Shown here one piece after another: positions 16,486-24,951 of a stretch of 64,000 nucleotides of DNA; the stretch's first letter is position 1; each line of letters opens with the position of its first letter. The notes under the pieces were generated by a model. It saw only the letters and a program-made list of their open reading frames with translations, searched no databases and had not been told where the DNA came from. Where the stretch lies: the NCBI GenBank assembly GCA_900549405.1, contig URNZ01000005.1:5172-69171 (forward strand), in the 5' to 3' direction. The position numbers and the translations under genes are program-made. Source of the DNA: an uncultured Eubacteriales bacterium. Its GTDB lineage: Bacteria; Bacillota; Clostridia; Oscillospirales; Oscillospiraceae.

Positions 16486-16962
16486 ATGAAACGAAACATC
16501 GTGATCCCGGTGGCGGCAGTGACAGCCGTCCTGCTGCTGGTCATCAGCGGCGTGCGGGAGAGCCGCTACACCTATGAGACCCAGCCCGGCGGCTCTGTAC
16601 AGGTCCAGGGCGGCGGCTTTGCCGGGCGGCAGTATCCCGGCGGCGTGGCCATGGGGGCCGGGGGCGGCCTGCTGTTCTGGCTGGACCAGGGCGGCCCCGA
16701 GCTGGAGCTGACGGCGGAGTTCCCCGACAAGGCCGTCCCGGTGTCGATCTCCCTGGGGGAGCTGGGCGGCATGAACGGAACGCCGGTGTTCGTCCCGGCT
16801 GACGAGAACTATTATAAGGTGTGGGTGGATGTGTCCGCCCAGGTGACCCGGACGGATGTCTATCGGGTGGACCGGCGCACCGGCGCGCGGGAGCTGTGGA
16901 ACAGCACCTATGCCACGGAGGAGGTCCAGGCCGTGCCGGAGGCCGTCCCGGTGGAGACATAA
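16486..16962 (+). CDS. Putative membrane-anchored or exported protein, unknown function
   Basis: This 158-residue protein has an N-terminal hydrophobic segment (IVIPVAAVTAVLLLVISGV, about 4-22) that is either a signal anchor or a signal peptide. A soluble domain of about 135 residues follows, rich in Gly and Val, with a FPDKAVPVSISLGELGG stretch. No family is recognised. It is monocistronic, with its own strong promoter (16424-16451) and terminator (16977-17017), and lies just upstream of a two-component system. Confidence 0.7.
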   Translation: MKRNIVIPVAAVTAVLLLVISGVRESRYTYETQPGGSVQVQGGGFAGRQYPGGVAMGAGGGLLFWLDQGGPELELTAEFPDKAVPVSISLGELGGMNGTPVFVPADENYYKVWVDVSAQVTRTDVYRVDRRTGARELWNSTYATEEVQAVPEAVPVET

Positions 16963-16976
16963 GAGATCAGAATTGG

Positions 16977-17017
16977 CCGCCGCCGAAGTCCTGAAATGGG
17001 GCTTTGGCGGCGGTCTT
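16977..17017 (+). terminator. Rho-independent terminator
   Basis: CCGCCGCCGAAG (16977-16988) pairs with CTTTGGCGGCGG (17002-17013), followed by TCTTT. Confidence 0.8.
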
Positions 17018-17042
17018 TAATATTTCTTAAGAAAATTCGCCC

Positions 17043-17070
17043 TTGCAACTTAATGGCGGTGTGTTATGCT
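17043..17070 (+). promoter_or_regulatory. Promoter of the two-component operon
   Basis: TTGCAA (17043-17048), a 16-base spacer and TATGCT (17065-17070) lie 44 bases before the response regulator start. Confidence 0.55.
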
Positions 17071-17113
17071 AGACACAAGACAAGAAATCTGATGACGCAA
17101 GGGAGAGCGGCGT

Positions 17114-17812
17114 ATGTATACCATTTTGATCTGTGACGACGACAAGGACATCGTCTCCGCCCTGGATATCTATCTCACCAGCGAGGGCTATCGCACCCTG
17201 AAGGCCTATAACGGGCGGGAGGCCATCCAGGCCGTGGAGCAGAACGAGGTCCATCTGATCCTGATGGACGTGATGATGCCCGAGCTGGACGGCATCCGGG
17301 CCACCGCCAAGCTGCGGGAGGGGAGCAACGTGCCCATTATCCTCCTCACCGCCAAGAGCGAGGACGCGGACAAGATCCTGGGCCTGAACATCGGGGCGGA
17401 CGACTATATCACCAAGCCCTTCAACCCCCTGGAGGTGATGGCCCGGGTGAAGTCCCAGCTGCGGCGGTATACCAGCCTGGGGGGTGCGGACAAGGGCCCC
17501 GGCCTGCTCACCGTGGGACCCATCACCATGGACGACGGGGCCAAGCGGGTGACGGTGGACGGGGAGCCGGTGGCTCTCACCCCCATCGAGTATAACGTGC
17601 TCAAGCTGCTGCTGTCCCACCCGGGACAGGTGTTCTCCTCCGCCCAGATCTATGAGCAGGTGTGGAACGACCCGGCCTATGGCTCGGAGAATACGGTGGC
17701 CGTCCACATCCGCCACCTGCGGGAGAAGATCGAGATCGATCCCGCCGACCCCCGCTATTTAAAAGTGGTGTGGGGCCTGGGCTATAAGCTGGAGAAGGGG
17801 GCCGCGGGATGA
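17114..17812 (+). CDS. OmpR/PhoB-family response regulator
   Basis: This DNA-binding response regulator has 232 residues. The receiver domain (1-120) has the acidic pair in CDDDKD, the phosphoacceptor D52 in LILMDVMMPE, T in LLTAKSED and K in YITKPFNP. The C-terminal winged helix (about 135-230) ends in VWGLGYKLE. It overlaps the kinase gene by four bases (ATGA), so the pair is translationally coupled. The sequence resembles VanR/PhoP-type regulators, but the target is unknown. Confidence 0.93.
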   Translation: MYTILICDDDKDIVSALDIYLTSEGYRTLKAYNGREAIQAVEQNEVHLILMDVMMPELDGIRATAKLREGSNVPIILLTAKSEDADKILGLNIGADDYITKPFNPLEVMARVKSQLRRYTSLGGADKGPGLLTVGPITMDDGAKRVTVDGEPVALTPIEYNVLKLLLSHPGQVFSSAQIYEQVWNDPAYGSENTVAVHIRHLREKIEIDPADPRYLKVVWGLGYKLEKGAAG

Positions 17813-19833
17813 GAGAGCAGAAGCACACCGCCCGCTGGACGGCCTGGGCGGCCCTGGTGCTGTGTGCCCTGATGGCGGCCTATCTGGGTCTCACCGCCCT
17901 GTTCACCCTGGAGTGGCAGGGGATCGACTGGCAGGACAGCCGCCAGTTCCGCGCCCTGTGCCAGGACTGGAACGACCGGGTGGCCACCGCCGTGGCCGAC
18001 TCCATCGCCCTGGAGAGCGACACCATCAGCTATGTGGAGCGCCAGCAGCTGGAGGGCACTATGGCGGAGTTCGAGGCGGATGTGGCCGCCAGCGAGACCA
18101 ACTATCGCTTCCGCCTGCTGGACCGGAGCGGGAAGGAGCTGTCCTCCAATCTGGGGGATGGGGAGAGCCTGCTGACCGCCGTGGATCACATCGGCTATGC
18201 CAGCTTTGTCCCCGGGGCCTACGCCGCCGAGGGGCTGGACAGCTATGTCTATTACGCCCAGTACTACGGCTGGACGCGGCAGACCAACCAGGAGGCCTCC
18301 GCCCGGGAGGACGTGGCGAGAAACGGCGAAGATGCCGACGGCCAGTATGTCCTGGAGTATGGCGTGGCGGCTGAGCCGCAGATCGACGACAGCTTCTACC
18401 GGCTGCGGCAGGAGATCACCCGGGCCCAGGGGCAATTTGCCTTTCGGGTGGGGGTGGGTGCGGCGCTGCTGCTGGCGGCGCTGGCCAGCCTGGTCTGTCT
18501 GCTGTGGCTGTCGGCGGGGGAGGGCTGCGTCCCCACCTGGCAGGAGAAAATCTATCTGGAAGTCTATCTGCTGGGGGCAGGGGCCGTGGACATTCTGCTG
18601 ACAGCGGCGGCGGGAATGGCCTGTCAGGCGGCCGCCATGGGTGAGATATGGTCAGAGCGGGCGGAGATGCAGTGGCAGGCGGACCTGGTGATCGCAGGGG
18701 GAGCTGCCGCCTTCGCCGGGGCCATGCTGTGTACAGCGCTGCTGCTGCGCACGCTGGCGGTGCGCCTGCACACGGGCACCCTGGGCCGGACCAGCCTGCT
18801 CTGCCGGGGCTGGAGCGCAGTGTATCGGGGCGTGGGGGAGCTGGTCCGCCAGTTGCCCCTGACCTGGCGGACCATCGCAGGCTTTTTCGTCTATCTGCTG
18901 GCCAATGTCCTGTCTGTGGCCATGGGCTATGGCGGCGGGCTGCTGGTCATCCTGGTCAACGGGGCGGCCCTGGTGCTGCTGTGCCGGTGGACGGCCAGCT
19001 TTGCCCGCCTGCGCCGGGGCAGCCGGGCCATCGCCGCCGGGGACCTGAACTATCGGGTGGACACCGCCCGGATGCCCGCCGACCTGCGGGCCTATGCCGA
19101 GGACCTGAACAACATCTCCATCGGCCTTGCCGGGGCGGTGGACGAGAAGATGAAGAGCGAGCGCTTTAAGGCCGAGCTCATCACCAACGTGTCCCACGAT
19201 TTGAAGACCCCCCTCACCTCCATTATAAATTATGTGAATCTGCTGAAGACCACCCAGCAGACCGACCCCAAGGCGGCGGAGTATATCGAGGTGCTGGACC
19301 GCAAGTCCCAGCGGCTGAAAAAGCTCACCGAGGACCTGGTGGAGGCCAGCAAGGCATCCACCGGCGTACTCAGCGTCAGCCGGGAGAAGATCGGCATGTC
19401 CCAGCTGCTGGACCAGGCCCTGGGGGAGTGGACCGAGAAGCTGGAGGAGCGGAAGCTGGCTGTGGTGACCACCGTGCCCGAGGGGGAGACCTGGGTCTAT
19501 GCCGACGGGCGGCACCTGTGGCGGGTCATCGACAACCTGCTGTCCAACTGCGCCAAATACGCCATGGAGGGCACCCGCATCTATGTGGAGCTCTCCCGGG
19601 GGAAGGGCCAGGTGACCCTGTCGGTGAAGAACGTCTCTCGGGAGGCGCTGAACGTCCCAGCGGAGCGGCTGATGGAGCGCTTTGTCCGGGGGGAGGAGTC
19701 CCGCAGCAGCGAGGGCTCCGGCCTGGGGCTGTCCATCGCCCGCAGCCTCACCGAGCTGCAGGGGGGCGAGTTCCGGCTCACTGTGGACGGGGACCTTTTT
19801 AAAGCGGAAGTCACCCTGCCCCAGGCAAACTGA
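17809..19833 (+). CDS. Membrane sensor histidine kinase with HAMP domain
   Basis: This 674-residue kinase pairs with the regulator upstream. It has a first membrane helix (about 10-32) and an extracytoplasmic part of about 170 residues. Some five further hydrophobic segments lie between about 205 and 390, an unusually large sensor region. A HAMP-like segment follows (RLRRGSRAIAAGDLNYRVDT). The phosphoacceptor is H463 in NVSHDLKTPLTS. The ATPase domain has the N-box DNLLSNCAKYA and G-box GSGLGLSIARS. The signal sensed is unknown. A terminator follows at 19857-19896. Confidence 0.92.
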   Translation: MREQKHTARWTAWAALVLCALMAAYLGLTALFTLEWQGIDWQDSRQFRALCQDWNDRVATAVADSIALESDTISYVERQQLEGTMAEFEADVAASETNYRFRLLDRSGKELSSNLGDGESLLTAVDHIGYASFVPGAYAAEGLDSYVYYAQYYGWTRQTNQEASAREDVARNGEDADGQYVLEYGVAAEPQIDDSFYRLRQEITRAQGQFAFRVGVGAALLLAALASLVCLLWLSAGEGCVPTWQEKIYLEVYLLGAGAVDILLTAAAGMACQAAAMGEIWSERAEMQWQADLVIAGGAAAFAGAMLCTALLLRTLAVRLHTGTLGRTSLLCRGWSAVYRGVGELVRQLPLTWRTIAGFFVYLLANVLSVAMGYGGGLLVILVNGAALVLLCRWTASFARLRRGSRAIAAGDLNYRVDTARMPADLRAYAEDLNNISIGLAGAVDEKMKSERFKAELITNVSHDLKTPLTSIINYVNLLKTTQQTDPKAAEYIEVLDRKSQRLKKLTEDLVEASKASTGVLSVSREKIGMSQLLDQALGEWTEKLEERKLAVVTTVPEGETWVYADGRHLWRVIDNLLSNCAKYAMEGTRIYVELSRGKGQVTLSVKNVSREALNVPAERLMERFVRGEESRSSEGSGLGLSIARSLTELQGGEFRLTVDGDLFKAEVTLPQAN

Positions 19834-19856
19834 GCATTGCGTATCATGCCCGAAGA

Positions 19857-19896
19857 CCGCCGCCGTCGGCTATCCCTTGACGGACGGCGGCCTTTT
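19857..19896 (+). terminator. Terminator of the two-component operon
   Basis: CCGCCGCCGTC pairs with GACGGCGG across a loop of about 13 bases and is followed by CCTTTTC, 23 bases after the kinase stop. Confidence 0.7.
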
Positions 19897-19951
19897 CGTT
19901 ATGATGGATGAGAAAATCTGATTTATTTTATCGTAAGTAAAGGAGCCTCAT

Positions 19952-20812
19952 ATGGATCTTTGCAATATCAACGAGATCAAGGCGCTGCTGGCCCGAAACG
20001 GCTTTCGCTTTTCCAAGTCCATGGGCCAGAACTTCCTCATCCAGTCCTGGGTGCCCGAGGACATCGCCGCCGCCTCCGGCGCGGGTCCCGGCACGGGGGT
20101 GCTGGAGGTGGGTCCCGGCATCGGCCCCCTCACCCGCCAGCTGGCCCGCCGGGCGGACAAGGTGGCGTCGGTGGAGCTGGACCGGTCCCTGCTGCCCATT
20201 TTAAAGGAGACCCTGGCCGACTGCCCCAATGCGGAGATCGTCCCCGGGGACATTTTAAAGACGGACATCCCCGCCCTGGTGGGGGAGAAGTTCGCTGGAT
20301 TAAAGGCGGTGGCCTGCGCCAACCTGCCCTATAACATCACCACCCCCGCCATCACCGCCCTGATCGAGGCGGGCTGCTTTCAGTCCATCACGGTGATGAT
20401 CCAGCGGGAGGTGGCCCGGCGCATCTGCGCCAAGCCGGGCACGGGGGACTATGGGGCTTTCTCCGTCTTCTGCCAGTATCACACCGCGCCGGAGCTGCTG
20501 TTCGACGTGCCCCCCGACTGCTTCATCCCCGCCCCGAAAGTCACCTCCTCTGTGCTGCGCATGGTCCCCCGCCCCGCGCCGGAGGAGGTGGACGACCCGG
20601 AGCACTTCTTCCGGGTGGTGCGGGCCGCCTTTGCCCAGCGGCGGAAGACCCTGGTCAACGGACTGCACGCCGCCTTTGGGGACAAGCTGACCAAGGAGCA
20701 GCTGGCAAACATCCTTGTGGACTGCGGTCTGCCCGCCGACGTGCGGGGGGAGCGGCTGGGTATCGCCGAATTTGCAGGAATATCGAGAAAAATCCGTCAG
20801 ACCCAGGGCTGA
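19952..20812 (+). CDS. rsmA: 16S rRNA dimethyladenosine transferase
   Basis: RsmA (KsgA) dimethylates two adjacent adenosines near the 3' end of 16S rRNA. At 286 residues it has the N-terminal FSKSMGQNFLIQ segment and the SAM-binding motif LEVGPGIGPLTRQL. The catalytic NLPYNITTP motif lies near residue 130, and the C-terminal domain contains PKVTSSVLRM. AAAGGAG precedes the ATG. It stands alone between the two-component system and pckA. Confidence 0.96.
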   Translation: MDLCNINEIKALLARNGFRFSKSMGQNFLIQSWVPEDIAAASGAGPGTGVLEVGPGIGPLTRQLARRADKVASVELDRSLLPILKETLADCPNAEIVPGDILKTDIPALVGEKFAGLKAVACANLPYNITTPAITALIEAGCFQSITVMIQREVARRICAKPGTGDYGAFSVFCQYHTAPELLFDVPPDCFIPAPKVTSSVLRMVPRPAPEEVDDPEHFFRVVRAAFAQRRKTLVNGLHAAFGDKLTKEQLANILVDCGLPADVRGERLGIAEFAGISRKIRQTQG

Positions 20813-20841
20813 TTTTCGGCGCTTTTCCACAGGACTGAATC

Positions 20842-20870
20842 TTGCCTTTCTCCACTAAATAGGGTAAAAT
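20842..20870 (+). promoter_or_regulatory. Promoter of pckA
   Basis: TTGCCT (20842-20847), a 17-base spacer and TAAAAT (20865-20870) lie about 115 bases before the pckA start. Confidence 0.55.
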
Positions 20871-20986
20871 GAACCGCAGTAAGAAGTGTTTTTGCAGACT
20901 GAATTGCTGAAAAACTTCACTGAGCGGCCCTCTCCCCCCTGAAAACCCGGGCCGCCCCACGCATATCAAATCAAGGAGGAACTGTT

Positions 20987-22558
20987 ATGGAAACTTATGG
21001 TTTGGAATCTCTCGGGATCATCAATCCCAGCGCTGTTTACCGCAACCTCACCCCCGCCAAGCTGGTGGAGAAGGCCCTGTGCCGCGGCGAGGGTAAGCTG
21101 AGCGCCACCGGCGCGCTGTGCGTGACCACCGGAAAGTACACCGGCCGCTCCCCCGACGACAAGTTTATTGTTGACTCCAAGGGCGTCCACGACGACATCG
21201 CCTGGGGCAAGGTGAACGTGCCCACCACCCAGGAGGTCTTCGACGCCCTGTATGAAAAGATGGTCGCCTATCTGCAAAACCGGGAGATCTTCATCTTCGA
21301 CGGCTATGCCGGTGCCGACCCCAAGTATACCAAGGCCTTCCGCATCGTCAACGAGCTGGCCTCTCAGAACCTGTTCATCCACCAGCTGCTGCTGCGGCCC
21401 ACCGAGGAGCAGCTGAAGAGCTATGTCCCCGACTTCACCATCATCGCCGCCCCCGGCTTTAAGTGCGTGCCCGAGCGGGACCACACCCACTCCGAGGCCG
21501 CCATCATGATCGACTATGAGAAGAAGCTGGTCCTCATCGCCGGCAGCCAGTATTCCGGCGAGATCAAAAAGTCCGTCTTCTCCGTCATGAACTATCTGAT
21601 GCCTAAGCAGGGCGTGTTCCCCATGCACTGCTCGGCCAACATCGGCGAGAAGGGCGACTCCGCCATCTTCTTCGGCCTGTCCGGCACCGGCAAGACCACC
21701 CTGTCCGCCGACCCTGACCGCAAGCTGATCGGCGATGACGAGCACGGCTGGGCCGACGACTCCGTCTTCAACTTCGAGGGCGGCTGCTATGCCAAGTGCA
21801 TCGACCTGACCGAGGAGCGGGAGCCTGAGATCTATCGGGCCATCAAGTTCGGCTCTCTGGTGGAGAACGTCATCATTGACGAGGAGACCCGCCAGGCCGA
21901 CTATGCCGACGGCTCCCTCACCGAGAACACCCGCGTGGGTTATCCCGTGGACTATATCCCCAACGCCGCCATCCCCGGCATCGGTGGCACCCCCAAGACG
22001 GTGATCTTCCTCACCGCCGACGCCTATGGCGTCATGCCCCCCATCTCTAAGCTGAACGCCAAGCAGGCCCAGTATTACTTCGTGTCCGGCTTCACCTCTA
22101 AGCTGGCCGGTACCGAGCGGGGCATCACCTCTCCCGTGCCCACCTTCTCCACCTGCTTCGGCGCGCCCTTCATGCCTCTGGACCCCTCCGTCTATGCCGG
22201 GATGCTGGAGAAGAAGGTGCAGCAGTCCGGCGCCAACGTCTATCTGGTCAACACCGGCTGGTGCGGCAACAGCGGCAAGCGCATGAACCTGAAGTATACC
22301 CGCGCCATGGTCACCGCCGCCCTGAACGGCGAGCTGGAGAAGGCCCAGTTCGTCACCGACCCCTATTTCGGCGTTCAGGTGCCCACCTCCTGCCCCGGCG
22401 TGCCCGATGAGCAGATGATCCCCGCCAAGCAGTGGGGCGACGACCAGGCCGGTTATGAGAAGAAGGCCAAGGAGCTGGCCCACTCCTTCGTGGAGAACTT
22501 CAAGAAGTATACCCACATGCCCGAGGACGTGGTCAACGCCGGTCCCAAAGCTGAATAA
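20987..22558 (+). CDS. pckA: Phosphoenolpyruvate carboxykinase (ATP)
   Basis: This enzyme interconverts oxaloacetate and phosphoenolpyruvate with ATP/ADP. In anaerobes it often runs in the carboxylating, ATP-forming direction. At 523 residues it has the Walker A-like kinase loop FFGLSGTGKTTLSADP (about 225-240), the metal-binding segment IGDDEHGWAD, and an N-terminal TGRSPDDKFIV substrate motif. AAGGAGG precedes the ATG. It has its own promoter and terminator, so it appears to be a single-gene unit. Confidence 0.97.
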   Translation: METYGLESLGIINPSAVYRNLTPAKLVEKALCRGEGKLSATGALCVTTGKYTGRSPDDKFIVDSKGVHDDIAWGKVNVPTTQEVFDALYEKMVAYLQNREIFIFDGYAGADPKYTKAFRIVNELASQNLFIHQLLLRPTEEQLKSYVPDFTIIAAPGFKCVPERDHTHSEAAIMIDYEKKLVLIAGSQYSGEIKKSVFSVMNYLMPKQGVFPMHCSANIGEKGDSAIFFGLSGTGKTTLSADPDRKLIGDDEHGWADDSVFNFEGGCYAKCIDLTEEREPEIYRAIKFGSLVENVIIDEETRQADYADGSLTENTRVGYPVDYIPNAAIPGIGGTPKTVIFLTADAYGVMPPISKLNAKQAQYYFVSGFTSKLAGTERGITSPVPTFSTCFGAPFMPLDPSVYAGMLEKKVQQSGANVYLVNTGWCGNSGKRMNLKYTRAMVTAALNGELEKAQFVTDPYFGVQVPTSCPGVPDEQMIPAKQWGDDQAGYEKKAKELAHSFVENFKKYTHMPEDVVNAGPKAE

Positions 22559-22589
22559 AACGACGAAAGAGACCAATTTAAACAGCGAA

Positions 22590-22625
22590 AGGAAAGACGT
22601 CTGGACTAGACGTCTTTCCTTTTTT
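22590..22625 (+). terminator. Rho-independent terminator of pckA
   Basis: AGGAAAGACGTC pairs with GACGTCTTTCCT and is followed by a run of Ts, 32 bases after the stop. Confidence 0.9.
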
Positions 22626-22728
22626 AAGTCAAAAATCCGGCAAAATAACTTAGGTTGCGCCAAACAAAGTAGACATACTTATTTGGTATAGCAAATATAT
22701 AATACAAGTTCTTTTCTAAAGGGCAAAA

Positions 22729-22797
22729 TTCTGTTAAAATGTGCCCATAGGATAAAGACCCCCGCAGGTGCAAAACACCTGCGAGAATTTAACAGAA
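22729..22797 (+). promoter_or_regulatory. Structured leader just upstream of hutU
   Basis: A two-helix element: an outer 10-bp perfect stem TTCTGTTAAA (22729-22738) / TTTAACAGAA (22788-22797), and an inner 8-bp hairpin CGCAGGTG (22763-22770) / CACCTGCG (22776-22783) with loop CAAAA. A 24-base unpaired stretch (22739-22762, ATGTGCCCATAGGATAAAGA then CCCC) lies on the 5' side. The 3' strand of the outer stem abuts the hutU ribosome binding site, so folding could gate translation. A TATAAT at 22698-22703 may be the -10 box. No known riboswitch class is recognised. Confidence 0.5.
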
Positions 22798-22814
22798 AGA
22801 AGGAACTTAAAGTT

Positions 22815-24836
22815 ATGACAGCCAATGATGCCATGACCATTAAGCTGGACTACGACCTGCCTGAGTATCCTAAGATGGATCCCCAGTATCGTCGTGCTCC
22901 CCGCCGTGAGTCCCACCTGTCCGAGGCGGACAAGGCTCTGGCCATTAAGAACGCTCTGCGTTACATCCACCCCGACCATCACGAGCAGATGGCCAAGGAG
23001 TTTGCTCAGGAGCTGGAGGAGCACGGCCGTATCTATGGCTACCGCTTCCGTCCCGAGGGCAAGCTGTACGGCAAGCCCATCGACGAGTACAAGGGCGTCT
23101 GCATTGAGGGCCGCGCCATCCAGGTCATGATCGACAACAACCTGGACTTCGACGTTGCTCTGTATCCCTACGAGCTGGTCACCTACGGTGAGACCGGTCA
23201 GGTCTGCCAGAACTGGATGCAGTATCGTCTGATCAAGAAGTATCTGGAGGTCATGACCGACGAGCAGACTCTGGTCGTGATGTCCGGTCACCCCCTGGGC
23301 CTGTTCCACAGCCACAAGATGGCCCCCCGCTGCATCATCTCCAACGGCCTGATGGTCGGCACCTTCGATGATCAGAAGAACTTCAACCGCGCTGCCGCTC
23401 TGGGCGTTGCCAACTACGGCCAGATGACCGCCGGCGGCTGGATGTACATCGGGCCCCAGGGCATCGTCCACGGCACCTTCAACACCCTGCTGAACGCCGG
23501 CCGTCTGAAGCTGGGCATTCCTCAGGATGGCAACCTGGCTGGCCGTCTGTTCGTGTCCGCCGGTCTGGGCGGCATGTCTGGCGCTCAGGGCAAGGCCGCT
23601 GAGATCGCCGGTGCTGCCTCCATCATCGCCGAGGTCGATGACTCCCGTATCGAGACCCGTTACACCCAGGGCTGGGTCAGCCACCGCACCGACAGCCTGG
23701 ACGAGGCCTGGAAGATCGCCAAGGAGCACATGGATTCCAAGCAGCCCTGCGCCGTCGCCTATCACGGCAACATCGTGGATCTGCTGGAGTATCTGTACAA
23801 CAACAACATCCATGTTGATCTGCTGTCTGACCAGACTTCCTGCCACGTTCCTTACGACGGCGGCTACTGCCCCCAGGGCCTGACCTTCGAGCAGCGCACC
23901 GAGATGCTGGATAAGGACCCCGAGCAGTTCGCCAAGCTGGTCAACAAGACCCTGCAGCACCACTATGAGATGATCTGCAAGCTGCACGAGAAGGGCACCT
24001 ACTTCTTCGATTACGGCAACAGCTTCCTGAAGGCCGTGTACGACACCGGCGTGAAGAGCATCTGCAAGAACGGCGAGAACGACCTGGACGGCTTTGTCTT
24101 CCCCTCCTATGTCGAGGACATCCTGGGTCCCTGCCTGTTCGACTATGGCTATGGTCCCTTCCGTTGGTGCTGCCTGAGCCGCAAGCCCGAGGATCTGCAC
24201 AAGACCGACGTGGCTGCCGCCGAGTACATCAAGGCTCACAACCGCCGCTATCAGGACTACGACAACTATGTCTGGGTCCGCGACGCTGAGAAGAACAAGC
24301 TGGTCGTCGGTACCCAGTGCCGCATCCTGTATCAGGACGCCATGGGCCGTATGAACCTGGCTCTGAAGTTCAACGAGATGGTCCGCAACGGCGAGATCGG
24401 CCCCGTCATCCTGGGCCGTGACCACCACGACACCGGCGGAACCGACGCCCCCTTCCGTGAGACCTCCAACATCAAGGACGGCTCCAACATTATGGCTGAG
24501 ATGGCCACTCAGTGCTACGCCGGCAACGCCGCCCGCGGCATGAGCTACATCGCCCTGCACAATGGTGGCGGCACCGGTATCGGCAACTCCATCAACGGCG
24601 GCTTCGGCATGGTGCTGGACGGCTCCGAGCGCGTGGACACCATCCTGAAGATGTCCATGCCTTGGGATACCATGATCGGTGTTTCCCGCCGCGCCTGGGC
24701 TCGCAACGAGAACGCTATGCCTGTCGTTGCCGAGTACAACAAGATGTATGAGGGCAAGGATCACATCACCCTGCCTTACATCAACGAGAAGGACGACGAG
24801 TACATCGCCGAGGCTATGAAGGCCCTGAACATGTAA
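22815..24836 (+). CDS. hutU: Urocanate hydratase
   Basis: Urocanase is the second enzyme of histidine degradation; it uses tightly bound NAD+ to hydrate urocanate to imidazolonepropionate. At 673 residues this is the long clade (classical enzymes are about 555). Family segments include YGQMTAGGWMYIGPQGIVHG, GGMSGAQGKAAEIAG and GDHHDTGGT-like GRDHHDTGGTDAPF, with GGGTGIGNSINGGFG near the C-terminus. AAGGA precedes the ATG. Codon choice (many CGT and GCT) differs from its neighbours and suggests high expression. It precedes hutI. Confidence 0.96.
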   Translation: MTANDAMTIKLDYDLPEYPKMDPQYRRAPRRESHLSEADKALAIKNALRYIHPDHHEQMAKEFAQELEEHGRIYGYRFRPEGKLYGKPIDEYKGVCIEGRAIQVMIDNNLDFDVALYPYELVTYGETGQVCQNWMQYRLIKKYLEVMTDEQTLVVMSGHPLGLFHSHKMAPRCIISNGLMVGTFDDQKNFNRAAALGVANYGQMTAGGWMYIGPQGIVHGTFNTLLNAGRLKLGIPQDGNLAGRLFVSAGLGGMSGAQGKAAEIAGAASIIAEVDDSRIETRYTQGWVSHRTDSLDEAWKIAKEHMDSKQPCAVAYHGNIVDLLEYLYNNNIHVDLLSDQTSCHVPYDGGYCPQGLTFEQRTEMLDKDPEQFAKLVNKTLQHHYEMICKLHEKGTYFFDYGNSFLKAVYDTGVKSICKNGENDLDGFVFPSYVEDILGPCLFDYGYGPFRWCCLSRKPEDLHKTDVAAAEYIKAHNRRYQDYDNYVWVRDAEKNKLVVGTQCRILYQDAMGRMNLALKFNEMVRNGEIGPVILGRDHHDTGGTDAPFRETSNIKDGSNIMAEMATQCYAGNAARGMSYIALHNGGGTGIGNSINGGFGMVLDGSERVDTILKMSMPWDTMIGVSRRAWARNENAMPVVAEYNKMYEGKDHITLPYINEKDDEYIAEAMKALNM

Positions 24837-24861
24837 TTGTCGCCGCATACGGCAAAACTCC

Positions 24862-24891
24862 AAAAAGGGGCCCGTTTTCGGGCCCCTTTTT
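24862..24891 (+). terminator. Terminator between hutU and hutI
   Basis: AAAAAGGGGCCCG pairs perfectly with CGGGCCCCTTTTT around loop TTTT, 25 bases after the hutU stop. It would reduce or block read-through into hutI. Confidence 0.9.
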
Positions 24892-24951
24892 CTTATCAAA
24901 AATAGTCCAAAACTGCAAGACTGCGAGACTAATCGTAATTAGGAGGTTTTC

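Noticed and set aside
22734..24899. 721-codon minus-strand frame opposite hutU
   Set aside because: Composition is Val/Leu/His/Gly-rich shadow sequence; hutU on the other strand is a clear urocanase.
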